A program made the translations under genes and the position numbers. From Bacteroidota bacterium (lineage in GTDB: Bacteria; Bacteroidota; Bacteroidia; 2-12-FULL-35-15), in the NCBI GenBank assembly GCA_947479085.1, contig CANJYB010000002.1, positions 62,001 through 126,000 of the forward strand: a stretch of 64,000 bases of DNA. The letters are read 5' to 3'. The stretch's first letter is position 1. Each line of letters starts with the position of its first letter. The notes beneath the pieces are model-generated. The model made no database searches. It saw only the letters and a list, made by a program, of their open reading frames with translations, and was not told the DNA's origin. Below are positions 31,465 through 41,814 of the stretch, in pieces.

Positions 31465-33950
31465 AAAACTAAATTCAGCGAAAACCGGATACTGAAAGGT
31501 GTAACTCTTGGATTGTCCAAATAAGAAAGTCTCCATACTCCATCAAAACGGAATATCTTAAAAATATTTTCAACCCCTGCATTTGCCTCCAGGTAAGGCC
31601 CTCTGCTTAAATCGTTAAGGTGGTCAGGGAAATTTAACAGGCTTCTGTTCTGATCATTTACTCTTCCTATCAAAGCATTGCCACCAATAACCTCACGCCA
31701 TTTTAATTTTCTTAATAAAGGAATCTTGTTAAAGAAAAATCCATCAAAGTGATGTTCTCCTTTAAAGAAAGCATATTCATCGCTTACAAATTCATAATAG
31801 TTCATCGCGTTAAACGCATAAGGGTCGTAAGTATAAGTTTCATTTCCTCCATGTAGGGTTAACAAAGGATAGGGCAAAGGCTTCCATGTTTTTCCATATT
31901 CCAACACATAATCAAAATGCCCTAACGCCCTTGTTCTGATAAAATGATCGAAGTTGATAACCAGTTTATGGTAATCATAATTTCCCCCAAAAAGATTTTT
32001 TACACCCAATGTATATTGAACAGAAAGTATTGGCCATTTGGTACCCATGCTAACCCTGGTAAATACTCCTTCAATGTATTTTTCATGATAGGCAAGTCTG
32101 GTAAGGAAACGTATTTCTGTGGTAGTAATGTTTTCCAGGAGGGCAGTTTGCGTTGGCGTTTTTTGGTATTCATAATGAAAGTCAGCAAGCGGTGTCATTA
32201 TTCTGTTATATATACTAATGGTGGATTTGAAACCGGTGAACCATTCCCTTTCATAATATGCATACGTTTGTCTAACATTGGTAAGATTACTAAGAGGAGT
32301 AATGGCCAATGCCGAAGAAAGGATATTATCTGTTGTGAAACCATTCTGGCTCTGACCTAAAATCTCGTTATCATTCTTATAATACATCCCTACCAATACA
32401 CGTGGTTTCTTGGTAACAAATGCACGTATTCCTAATCCATATTTAAATTTTTCATCTTTGGTACCAAAGGCCGTATACCCGCTTAACTCATACCACTTAC
32501 TGAATTTATTGCTTGTTCTTCCGCCAAAGCGGAAACGGTTTCCTTCAATGGCATTGTAGCTAAACAAATTATAATAAGGACCTATTTCAAAGTTGCCGGT
32601 TATTTTGTATCCGGTAGCAAATAATTGAATAATATCAATCCAGGTATGATACACCGGCAATGTTTGAAGGGTATCCACCATGTGATAGATTTGTTTCTCG
32701 TCCTTGTTAAGCGAATCCAATCGATGCTCCTTCCAATATTCAGGTGACTTGTTAAACGCATCATCAGCTACTTTCAGGTTTTCAGTCAAGGAATAAAACT
32801 TACTGTCGTGTAGCTGATTTATTTTAAAGTTATTATAGGACGCAGTTTTCCTGCCATACACTCCCATCATCGATTTCTTTTTCTGGTCTATCGGGAACGG
32901 ATTAAAATCAATAACAAGCCGTTCTTTTTTCATCATCCATGTACTGTCAACATAAGTGTACTCCTGAATAACATTAGTAGTATTAATAAAATTAATGTTG
33001 GCATCCTCTGCCAGGCTCATTTCAATTCGTTTAATACCAAAAGTGGTATCTGCAGTAAATAAATTTCCTGAGAAAGTAAGGTCTCCTTTTCGCTTGGGTT
33101 TAAACTGTAATTGGTAGCATTTATGTCCGTCAATGGACATACTGTCAATAAGGTAAAATTTATAAAACAACAAAGCATTATCTGCAATCGGGGAAATGAA
33201 ATTTTTTCCGAATACTAAAATAGAGTTATCATAAATATTTACATTCTGGTACATATCGCCCATAAACTGTGAGACAGATGCATTCTGAACGCCTGCTACT
33301 TTACTTGCTTTTACAACTTCGTTTTTTGTCTGCGGACTTTTTCGGTAATAAAAATCAGAAAGAGCTTCCGTCATAAACACCGGTAGGTATGGTTTTTCTT
33401 TTGTGTTACTACTGTCAATTTCATTGAAAATAAAAGAGAAGGGCTTCAGAATCTTTTTAGTTGCTTTATTAATATTGTTCAAATCAAACTCTACTTTGTT
33501 ATACACTTCATATTCGTAGGCGTCTAATTTCTTTCGGTCATTCTTGTCTTTATTTGCAATTATTTTTCTTAGAATTCTCCATGCAGGGTTTTCACCAGCT
33601 TTTACTACTACTGTTTGTAATTCCACTCCCTGTGTTAAAGGAATATTTAACTCCTGGGCAACACCTTTTTTTATGGCACGTTTTACAGTATTGTATCCGA
33701 TGTAGGAAATTATTAAAGTATCTACTTTAAGTGAAGTGGAAATAGAGTATTGTCCTTCTACATCGGTGGTAACACCCACTGTAGTTCCCTTGAAAATCAT
33801 GTTTACAAAGGGCAATGGTTCCCTTGTTACTGCATCCACCACTTTACCTGTTACTTTAGTGGTTTGCGAAAAAACCTTTGGAGCACATCCTAACAAGAGT
33901 AATATTGCTAAAGTAAAAGTAAGAAAATGATATTTTTTATTGTTATCCAT
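31461..33950 (-). CDS. Outer-membrane protein with carboxypeptidase-regulatory-like N-domain and DUF5686-type barrel
   Basis: The 829-aa protein carries a signal peptide (to about residue 29, VFSQ). An N-terminal carboxypeptidase D regulatory-like domain follows (TKVTGKVVDAVTREPLPFVNMIFKGTTVGVTTDVEGQYSIST). The rest matches the large Bacteroidota family of outer-membrane barrel proteins often labelled DUF5686, ending in aromatic residue SLNLVF as barrels do. The N-domain resembles that of SusC-like receptors but the TonB-dependent plug is absent, so it is not a receptor. Function unknown; outer-membrane location is inferred. Confidence 0.83.
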   Translation of the reverse strand: MDNNKKYHFLTFTLAILLLLGCAPKVFSQTTKVTGKVVDAVTREPLPFVNMIFKGTTVGVTTDVEGQYSISTSLKVDTLIISYIGYNTVKRAIKKGVAQELNIPLTQGVELQTVVVKAGENPAWRILRKIIANKDKNDRKKLDAYEYEVYNKVEFDLNNINKATKKILKPFSFIFNEIDSSNTKEKPYLPVFMTEALSDFYYRKSPQTKNEVVKASKVAGVQNASVSQFMGDMYQNVNIYDNSILVFGKNFISPIADNALLFYKFYLIDSMSIDGHKCYQLQFKPKRKGDLTFSGNLFTADTTFGIKRIEMSLAEDANINFINTTNVIQEYTYVDSTWMMKKERLVIDFNPFPIDQKKKSMMGVYGRKTASYNNFKINQLHDSKFYSLTENLKVADDAFNKSPEYWKEHRLDSLNKDEKQIYHMVDTLQTLPVYHTWIDIIQLFATGYKITGNFEIGPYYNLFSYNAIEGNRFRFGGRTSNKFSKWYELSGYTAFGTKDEKFKYGLGIRAFVTKKPRVLVGMYYKNDNEILGQSQNGFTTDNILSSALAITPLSNLTNVRQTYAYYEREWFTGFKSTISIYNRIMTPLADFHYEYQKTPTQTALLENITTTEIRFLTRLAYHEKYIEGVFTRVSMGTKWPILSVQYTLGVKNLFGGNYDYHKLVINFDHFIRTRALGHFDYVLEYGKTWKPLPYPLLTLHGGNETYTYDPYAFNAMNYYEFVSDEYAFFKGEHHFDGFFFNKIPLLRKLKWREVIGGNALIGRVNDQNRSLLNFPDHLNDLSRGPYLEANAGVENIFKIFRFDGVWRLSYLDNPRVTPFSIRFSLNLVF

Positions 33951-33995
33951 TTAGTTTACCATCCAATCTTTTTTCTGAGAAAGGACAGTTGAAAA

Positions 33996-34352
33996 TTATG
34001 AATTAGATTGTTTGTTTTGTAATTCCTCCCAAAATTCAACCGCTCTTCTTGTATGGGGAATAACAATTGTACCCCCTACAATGTTTGCAACTGCAAATAT
34101 TTCAAATATTTCAGGAGTAGTAATTCCCTGCTCATGACATTTTTCAAGGTGATATTTAATACAGTCATCGCAACGTAACACCATAGAAGCTACCAGGCCA
34201 AGCATTTCTTTTGTTTTAGATGGCAATGCACCATCTGCATAAGTATTGGTATCCAGGTTAAATAATCGTTTAAGCACTGTGTTGTCGGCTGAAAGGATTT
34301 TTTCATTCATTTTAGCCCTGTAGTCGTTAAACTCTTTTACAATATCGCTCAT
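33996..34352 (-). CDS. Carboxymuconolactone decarboxylase-family protein (AhpD-like)
   Basis: The 118-aa helical protein has the CxxC redox motif and following His: VLRCDDCIKYHLEKC, then the VVAMVLRC/IFEIFAVANIVGGTIVIPH helix pattern typical of the AhpD/CMD superfamily. Members act as peroxidase partners or disulfide reductants; a decarboxylase role is not implied by the sequence alone. It may be cotranscribed with the VIT1 gene upstream, 66 nt away. Confidence 0.88.
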   Translation of the reverse strand: MSDIVKEFNDYRAKMNEKILSADNTVLKRLFNLDTNTYADGALPSKTKEMLGLVASMVLRCDDCIKYHLEKCHEQGITTPEIFEIFAVANIVGGTIVIPHTRRAVEFWEELQNKQSNS

Positions 34353-34377
34353 TACTTTTTCAGTATTAATTATATTG

Positions 34378-34385
34378 CAAATGTA
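34378..34385 (-). promoter_or_regulatory. Putative -7 element of the CMD-family gene
   Basis: TACATTTG on the minus strand fits TAnnTTTG, 26 nt upstream of the start codon. Confidence 0.35.
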
Positions 34386-34418
34386 ACGTAAAAATCAAAT
34401 AGAAAATAATGTGAGAAG

Positions 34419-35123
34419 TTATGCTTGAATTAATTTGGCAATTGCAAAGGCACAGCCTGCTGCCAGAGCTCCGATAACGGCTACCTTTAATGCTCCGGAA
34501 AAGGGATTCATTCCTGTCAGTTTAGATTTAAAATATCCGAAAATCAATAAACTAATGATGGCTAATAATGCTGAAAATTTTAATCCGGTTATTCCATCAT
34601 CCACAAAGAAATAAGGAGAAAGAGGAACCAGTCCTCCTACTATATAAGCTGCACCAATATTAAATGCAGATTTACCTGCGCGTTTTGGATCAGGTTTATC
34701 AAGTCCCAATTCATGTTTCATCATAAAGTTTACCCAACGGTCATCATTTTTAATAATTTCCAGGGTTGCTTTTTCCTGAACATCCTCGCTTAATCCGAGT
34801 TCGGCAAAAAAATCTTTTACTTCCTGTTTTTCAATATGTGGAACTTCTTTAATCTCCAGGTATTCCCTTTTTAGTTCACTGTTATAATGGTCCTGTTCTG
34901 TTTTTCCGGCAAGGTATCCTCCAAGGCCCATGGCAATAGAACCGGCAGCAATTTCAGCAATACCGGCAATAACAATAAGGTGAACATCTTTTACTGCTCC
35001 ACTTAATCCGGCAGCGAGTGCAAAAGGCACGGTCAATCCGTCAGACATACCAATAACAATGTCCATTAAGGCATCTGAACTGGTAAGGTGATGTTCCTTA
35101 TGCGGATGTAGGCGAGTGTCCAT
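34419..35123 (-). CDS. VIT1/CCC1-family iron/manganese transporter
   Basis: The 234-aa membrane protein has the VIT1 layout. SDALMDIVIGMSDGLTVPFALAAGL is the first-helix signature, followed by a second helix and a cytoplasmic helical metal-binding hairpin rich in Glu/Asp (EVKDFFAELGLSEDVQEKATLEII, about 105-135). Three C-terminal helices follow. Members exchange Fe2+ or Mn2+ for protons, here most likely exporting them from the cytoplasm. An N-terminal HPHKEHHLT cluster could bind metal. Confidence 0.9.
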   Translation of the reverse strand: MDTRLHPHKEHHLTSSDALMDIVIGMSDGLTVPFALAAGLSGAVKDVHLIVIAGIAEIAAGSIAMGLGGYLAGKTEQDHYNSELKREYLEIKEVPHIEKQEVKDFFAELGLSEDVQEKATLEIIKNDDRWVNFMMKHELGLDKPDPKRAGKSAFNIGAAYIVGGLVPLSPYFFVDDGITGLKFSALLAIISLLIFGYFKSKLTGMNPFSGALKVAVIGALAAGCAFAIAKLIQA

Positions 35124-35143
35124 TTATTTTCTTATCATTTTTG

Positions 35144-35215
35144 TGGCTTCGACAGGAATCGAACCTGTATCTAAAGTTTAGGAAACTTCTATTCTATCCA
35201 TTGAACTACGATGCC
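35144..35215 (-). tRNA. tRNA-Arg(CCT)
   Basis: The reverse strand folds as a cloverleaf: D arm GTTC/GAAT, anticodon stem GAAGT/ACTTT with loop TTCCTAA (anticodon CCT, reading AGG), and T arm ACAGG-TTCGATT-CCTGT. The acceptor GGCATCG/CGAAGCC has an A4-A69 mismatch in an otherwise paired stem. CCA is not encoded. Confidence 0.93.
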
Positions 35216-35312
35216 ATTTTAAAAATAATTATGAATAGAAATTATTAATTATGAATTGAGAAGAAATTCTAACTGGTTCTCATTGCAATTAATTATTTAC
35301 AATTACTTCAAA

Positions 35313-36008
35313 CTATTTTTTATTCAGAATTTTAAATCCTTTTCCGTGAATATTAATCAGTTCAATAGAGTCGTCTGCTTTTAAGTATTTACGAAGCTTT
35401 GCAATATAAACATCCATGCTTCTTCCATTAAAATAATTATCATCACTCCAGATGGTTTTTAATGCAAAATTTCTATCCAGGAATGTTTCCCTGTTCAGGC
35501 AAAGTAATTTCAGAAGCTCAGCTTCCTTAGTAGTTAGCTTTTGCTGAATTCCTTTTATTTCTAACGTCTGGCGAGGATAATCAAATTTGAATTTACCTAT
35601 CTCAAATTCTTTTTGTTCGGTAGTCTTCACCATTTTATTATCCGTCCTTCTCAATATTGCTTTGATACGTAAGAGAAGTTCTTCCATGCTGAACGGCTTG
35701 GTGATATAGTCATCAGCTCCTACATTAAATCCTTCTATGGCATCTTCCTTCATCGACTTTGCAGTAAGGAAAACAATTGGAATATCATTTTCAATCACCC
35801 TTATTTCCTTTGCCAGAGTGTATCCATCCTTTACAGGCATCATCACGTCCAACAGGCAAATGGCAAACTTTCCTTTTGCAAAAACATCATATGCTTCAGC
35901 ACCGTCTTTAGCCCATGTGGTGGAATATCCTTTAGCGTCAAGGTATTCCTTTAAAAGACCACCTAAATTCGGGTCATCTTCGGCTAATAAAACTTTTACT
36001 TTTTCCAT
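35313..36008 (-). CDS. OmpR/PhoB-family response regulator
   Basis: The 231-aa regulator has a receiver domain (residues 1-120) with acidic pair D11/D12, phospho-acceptor D54 in LLDVMMP and switch residues T and K in FLTAKSM and YITKPFSM. The C-terminal winged-helix domain (about 135-230) is of the OmpR type, with KFDYPRQTLEIKG, LTTKEAELLKLL and YIAKLRKYL. It begins 27 nt after the stop of the histidine kinase gene upstream, so the two form a two-component pair. Targets are unknown. Confidence 0.94.
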   Translation of the reverse strand: MEKVKVLLAEDDPNLGGLLKEYLDAKGYSTTWAKDGAEAYDVFAKGKFAICLLDVMMPVKDGYTLAKEIRVIENDIPIVFLTAKSMKEDAIEGFNVGADDYITKPFSMEELLLRIKAILRRTDNKMVKTTEQKEFEIGKFKFDYPRQTLEIKGIQQKLTTKEAELLKLLCLNRETFLDRNFALKTIWSDDNYFNGRSMDVYIAKLRKYLKADDSIELINIHGKGFKILNKK

Positions 36009-36035
36009 ATTTGTATTACTTGATTTTTTATTATT

Positions 36036-37649
36036 TTAATTTAATGGATTTGTTGGCAAATATACGATGAAAGTACTTCCTTTATTCAATTCACTTTCTA
36101 CTTTTATTACACCACCATGTTTTTCTACTACCGCCTTTACATAACTCAACCCTAAACCAAACCCTTTTACATTATGAACATTACCCGTATGAACGCGATA
36201 CATAGTGTCGAATATGCGGTGCTGGTTCTCCTTGCTTATCCCTATTCCATTATCCTTTACATAAATCAGTATCCCGTCCTTTTTGCTTTTTGTTGATATT
36301 TTAATTTCAGGATTGGCGCTTGAATATTTCAGAGCATTGTCTATTAAATTAAATACAATGTTTGTAACATGCACCCTGTCGGCATTAATAACCGGGTTTT
36401 CTGCATTCAGCTCGGTAGATATTTTACCTTCTTTGTTCTCCACCTGCAATTTAATATTGGCAATTGTTTGTTCTATCAACGTGTGAATATCAGTGCTTTG
36501 TATTTTCAGTTTAAATTCACCTTTATCAAGGATAGCAGTTTGTAAAATGTTTTCTACCAGCAAACTTAACCTTTTATTTTCATCGCTAATCATTTTTACA
36601 TAATTAGCTGTTCTTTCTTTTGTTTTTTCAATAGATGCATCATTCAGCACTTCGCAGGCAAGTGAAATGGTGGAGATAGGTGTTTTAAACTCATGTGTCA
36701 TATTACTGATAAAATCATTTTTTATTTCAGATAATTTCTTTTGTTTGAATATGGTGGAAATGGTATAGTAAAAAGAAAACACCAACACTAATGTAAATGC
36801 CACTGAAATTAAGAGCATAAACCAAAGCGAACTGAGCAGATACCTGTTTTGACCAGGAAAATAAACCGACAAATACTGAGGCTTAATAAAAATGTTATCC
36901 GGACTTAAGTTTATTTTGTATTTCGAATTGTAAAGCAATTTGTCACGACCGGACAGCAAAGTGGAATCCACAGGCATTTGTTTGGAGGGAGTAACCCCAT
37001 AAATATAATTGGCCGAAATTCCTTTTTCAAGCAACTCGAAACGAATTACAGAATCCAATAGCAGTGTATCTATTTTACGGTTATTGTCATTGTAAATATT
37101 TACACTTACCATTTCATCAAATATATCATTCACCATTTCCTTTTTGTGGGCAAACCATTTGTTTCTGAATTCGCCTGAATCTAAACGGGGAATGTACAAA
37201 GGTCCATCGTTATCAATCCGAGAATCAAGGTTACGCGAAATGGAATCGCTTGAATAACTTTTGAACCTGGTTTTCTTTACAGGTATGCCACTGCTGTCTG
37301 CCTCGTATTCTTCGTATATTTTTACATTTACCCTATCCTTTTGCAATGCAAACCCTCTTTTGTCCGACATGTTTCGCCTTACCAACTTTGAGTTTGATTT
37401 GATAGAATCCTGCGGTGTGTACCAGCGAATACCTTGTTTTCTGAAATTAATTTTTTTACTCAGGTTGGCAGCAGTCAGTTTCTTTTCTAAACGTACTACC
37501 ACATTATTTAAAGCTTCGCTAACATTTTCCTCAAATCGTTCTTTCCCCAGTTTAATAGCATTGTTTACCCAATAGGCTTGTATGGCTATCAATCCGATTA
37601 ATGCCACACTTGCTAAAATGGTAATTGTTTTTACACTGCTTTTATTCAT
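36036..37649 (-). CDS. Sensor histidine kinase (partner of the OmpR-type regulator)
   Basis: The 537-aa inner-membrane kinase has an N-terminal helix (about 8-28), a periplasmic region of about 240 residues and a second helix (about 275-300). A dimerisation/phospho-acceptor domain follows, His in MTHEFKTPIS, about residue 318. The ATPase domain shows N box VFNLIDNALKYS, G1 DNGIGI and G2 GFGLGLSYVK. The periplasmic sensor is a variable type and its ligand is unknown. It lies upstream of the regulator gene, 27 nt apart. Confidence 0.94.
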   Translation of the reverse strand: MNKSSVKTITILASVALIGLIAIQAYWVNNAIKLGKERFEENVSEALNNVVVRLEKKLTAANLSKKINFRKQGIRWYTPQDSIKSNSKLVRRNMSDKRGFALQKDRVNVKIYEEYEADSSGIPVKKTRFKSYSSDSISRNLDSRIDNDGPLYIPRLDSGEFRNKWFAHKKEMVNDIFDEMVSVNIYNDNNRKIDTLLLDSVIRFELLEKGISANYIYGVTPSKQMPVDSTLLSGRDKLLYNSKYKINLSPDNIFIKPQYLSVYFPGQNRYLLSSLWFMLLISVAFTLVLVFSFYYTISTIFKQKKLSEIKNDFISNMTHEFKTPISTISLACEVLNDASIEKTKERTANYVKMISDENKRLSLLVENILQTAILDKGEFKLKIQSTDIHTLIEQTIANIKLQVENKEGKISTELNAENPVINADRVHVTNIVFNLIDNALKYSSANPEIKISTKSKKDGILIYVKDNGIGISKENQHRIFDTMYRVHTGNVHNVKGFGLGLSYVKAVVEKHGGVIKVESELNKGSTFIVYLPTNPLN

Positions 37650-37673
37650 GAATATAAAAATACGTTATTGTTT

Positions 37674-37681
37674 CAAACGTA
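37674..37681 (-). promoter_or_regulatory. Putative two-component operon -7 element
   Basis: TACGTTTG on the minus strand fits TAnnTTTG, 25 nt before the kinase ATG. Confidence 0.35.
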
Positions 37682-37705
37682 TGTTGGTCCGATAGCTTTT
37701 TAACT

Positions 37706-39376
<1,671 letters not shown>

Positions 39377-39509
39377 TTATTTTGGGAGATGTTTAGCAAA
39401 GAAATGAGGGTGTGGAAAGGAATGCAATAGGAGGGATGGTTTCTTTTATTTCCGCCAAAAAAGTAATAACACTAATTTAATAAGAAAACAAAAGATAAGC
39501 TTTAGCCCT

Positions 39510-40661
39510 TTACCCTTTCCTTTCTCTTAGCCGCTTTCCAAATGCTATTGATTTCTGTTCAATAAAAACATACATGGAATAAGAGATAAGGAAGACAATG
39601 AGAAACGCAAATAATGGTTTGGGAAGAATATTAAGATACTTAACAATTCCGCTGTGCACAGAGTAATGTGTAAGGTTAAAAACGCCCATCAACTCTCTTA
39701 AAAACGGGAGATGAATTAAATAAATACTGTAACTGCATAAACCAATGGTGACAAAACATCGGGCCAACCAATTGGTTACTTTTATTTTCTCTGATAAAAT
39801 AAACCATTCGAAAAAGGCTAACCACATGGCGGTGGCAAAATAGTATTGAAAATAATTTGCAAATGAATAATATTTGGAAACCGTTAATACCACAAAAAAC
39901 AAAAGACTGTAAACCAATCCCCGGTTATTAAACAAGGTTTGTTTGTTATAATATCTTTCGGCCAGCAAAGCACCTGCTGCCCATACAAACCACATTTTGA
40001 ATACCGACCAGTCATAAGAATTTACCGTTCCGAAATTATTGGTAATAATACCCACCACCTGCAGCACCAGCGACAAAGCCACTATCCACATAAATGTTTT
40101 ATTCATCCCGGTTTTATTTCTTAAATAAAGCAACAGCGGATAAATAAGATACAATTGCATTTCCAATGCTAAGCTCCAGAAAGGACCATCGATGGTAAGA
40201 ATGGTGGTGTCAGAAAAATTATGTACCAGGAAAGCATGCGAAAAGAAATCTACCAAACCCTCTTTAGTAAAAAAATAATACACTAGCCCTCTTTTAAAAA
40301 TACAAAAGAAAAGCAGTACAATAAAGTAAGGAGGATATATACGCCAAAAGCGTTTGCTGTAAAAAGTACTAACCGAGAAAGCTTCCTTATTTCTTAAATA
40401 CCCAAGATGAATTAAAAAACCACTGATAAGCAAAAACAACTGCACACCCGACCAACCAAAGGCAATGGGATTAAAATTGAGAATATAATTTTTAGTTCCT
40501 GCTAAGTCTAATGTATGAGCGGCTGTATAGGTTTTTACAGCATAGCTAGGAAAAAGGCAGTTGATAGCATGAAAAAGAAACACCGCTATAATGGCAATAG
40601 CCCTGAGCATATCTATTTTTTGAAGATGTGCCGAGGAATTAAGTTCAGGAAGCTTTTTCAT
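39510..40661 (-). CDS. Acyltransferase family 3 (OafA/YrhL-like) membrane protein
   Basis: The 383-aa protein has about ten hydrophobic helices. The family signatures are LRAIAIIAVFLFHA near the N-terminus, the FGWSGVQLFLLISGFLIHLGYLRN segment (about 72-95), FYSKRFWRIYPPYF and PFWSLALEMQLYL. These enzymes O-acylate sugars or peptidoglycan at the membrane. The substrate cannot be inferred, since no polysaccharide genes are adjacent. Its own upstream TAGATTTG box is at 40690-40697. Confidence 0.92.
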   Translation of the reverse strand: MKKLPELNSSAHLQKIDMLRAIAIIAVFLFHAINCLFPSYAVKTYTAAHTLDLAGTKNYILNFNPIAFGWSGVQLFLLISGFLIHLGYLRNKEAFSVSTFYSKRFWRIYPPYFIVLLFFCIFKRGLVYYFFTKEGLVDFFSHAFLVHNFSDTTILTIDGPFWSLALEMQLYLIYPLLLYLRNKTGMNKTFMWIVALSLVLQVVGIITNNFGTVNSYDWSVFKMWFVWAAGALLAERYYNKQTLFNNRGLVYSLLFFVVLTVSKYYSFANYFQYYFATAMWLAFFEWFILSEKIKVTNWLARCFVTIGLCSYSIYLIHLPFLRELMGVFNLTHYSVHSGIVKYLNILPKPLFAFLIVFLISYSMYVFIEQKSIAFGKRLRERKG

Positions 40662-40689
40662 AAGTTGCTTTTGAAAACAGTTAAAGTTA

Positions 40690-40697
40690 CAAATCTA
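40690..40697 (-). promoter_or_regulatory. Putative acyltransferase-gene -7 element
   Basis: TAGATTTG on the minus strand fits TAnnTTTG, 29 nt before the ATG. No -33 box is clear. Confidence 0.35.
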
Positions 40698-40762
40698 AAA
40701 GAATATATTTACTTAATGTGTATGTGGGTAATAAAACAAAGAAAGGGGGAGGGGGAAAGTAT

Positions 40763-41761
40763 TTACTCCTTCACAAACTTCTTTCTTCCTATTTTGTTCT
40801 CTGCTCGCACTTCTACAAAGTACATCCCTTTGGGCATTGTACTTAAATCAATTTCTGTTTGGGGATTTGTTATAGCAGACGTAAAAACAATTTCTCCTAT
40901 GATATTATAAAGACTTATATTTCCTTCATAAGTTTTAAGGTTTAGTGTTAACTTGGTTGTAGCAGGGTTTGGGTAAATTTCAATACTTTCTTTTTCTATT
41001 TCACTAACTGCCTCATGATTACAACTGCAACAATGCACATCTACATCATCTATATAATAATAACCACCAGGGGGACCGAGCACGGTTCCATTCATATTGT
41101 GAACCGTATCAGTTAAGCTATCCGAATAAAAGTTACCAATGATAATATATTTTTCACCTCCATGAGAAGTATAAGTTCCTGAAATTAAAGTCCAGTTGGT
41201 AGAATCTGTAACAATATTAGTGTCATTAATTTGAGGCATAACATTTAGTGTTCCTTGGTATGCGGGGAATCCTAAATTGAGAATGGTAGTATCTGAGTTT
41301 GAAAAATACATTCCAATATTGTTACTGGCAATTTTCCAGTAATTTGCAAAACTGACGTAAAAACTTACACAATAATTTTGTTGGTTTACTAACATGCTGT
41401 CTAATTCCACCTGCATGTATTCTCTATAATCATAGTTTGTACTTTTACCATAAATTGCGGCACCTGCATATCCATTTCCATTGTGGGCAGGTTGCCAGCC
41501 AAAATAGTTAGAAGGAACACCCCATAAATAAACACTCCCAATATTATAAGTACAACAAGAGTTATAAATATCAGGGCTTCCGTCACTTGGACTGTTCCAT
41601 GGGGGGGCGTTGTTTATAAAAATGCCTCCACCTAATGAATCAGACTCACAGGAATTAATAATTTCAAATCCAGGGTTAGGCACCAAGTTAACTTGACCAG
41701 AAATCCTTTCTGAAATGCCAAAGGCGAAAAAAAATAAAATATAGAGTATTGTTTTATCCAT
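40763..41761 (-). CDS. Secreted T9SS type A protein (332 aa), related to the 1581-aa neighbour
   Basis: The signal peptide (about residues 1-22) is followed by a domain LVPNPGFEIINSCESDSLGGG...YMQVELDSMLVNQQNYCVSFYVSFA...IGMYFSNSD and YYIDDVDVHCC. This resembles a carbohydrate-binding or OmpA-N-terminal-like jelly-roll module. A type A sorting domain ends it (IEIYPNPATTKLTLNL...GMYFVEVRAENKIGRKKFVKE). The same module (RNGDFEQF...IGMYFYRQT...YYIDQVSLHV) occurs in the gene upstream, so the two probably arose by duplication of a domain. Function unknown. Confidence 0.8.
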   Translation of the reverse strand: MDKTILYILFFFAFGISERISGQVNLVPNPGFEIINSCESDSLGGGIFINNAPPWNSPSDGSPDIYNSCCTYNIGSVYLWGVPSNYFGWQPAHNGNGYAGAAIYGKSTNYDYREYMQVELDSMLVNQQNYCVSFYVSFANYWKIASNNIGMYFSNSDTTILNLGFPAYQGTLNVMPQINDTNIVTDSTNWTLISGTYTSHGGEKYIIIGNFYSDSLTDTVHNMNGTVLGPPGGYYYIDDVDVHCCSCNHEAVSEIEKESIEIYPNPATTKLTLNLKTYEGNISLYNIIGEIVFTSAITNPQTEIDLSTMPKGMYFVEVRAENKIGRKKFVKE

Positions 41762-41765
41762 TGTT

Positions 41766-41806
41766 TAAAAAGGAAACCCTTTGCAAATTTAGCAAAGGGT
41801 TTCCAT
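41766..41806 (-). terminator. Terminator after the 1581-aa T9SS gene
   Basis: GGAAACCCTTTGC (41772-41784) and its complement (41792-41804) form a 13-bp hairpin with a T run on the minus strand (41767-41771). Confidence 0.85.
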
Positions 41807-41814
41807 AGTACAAG

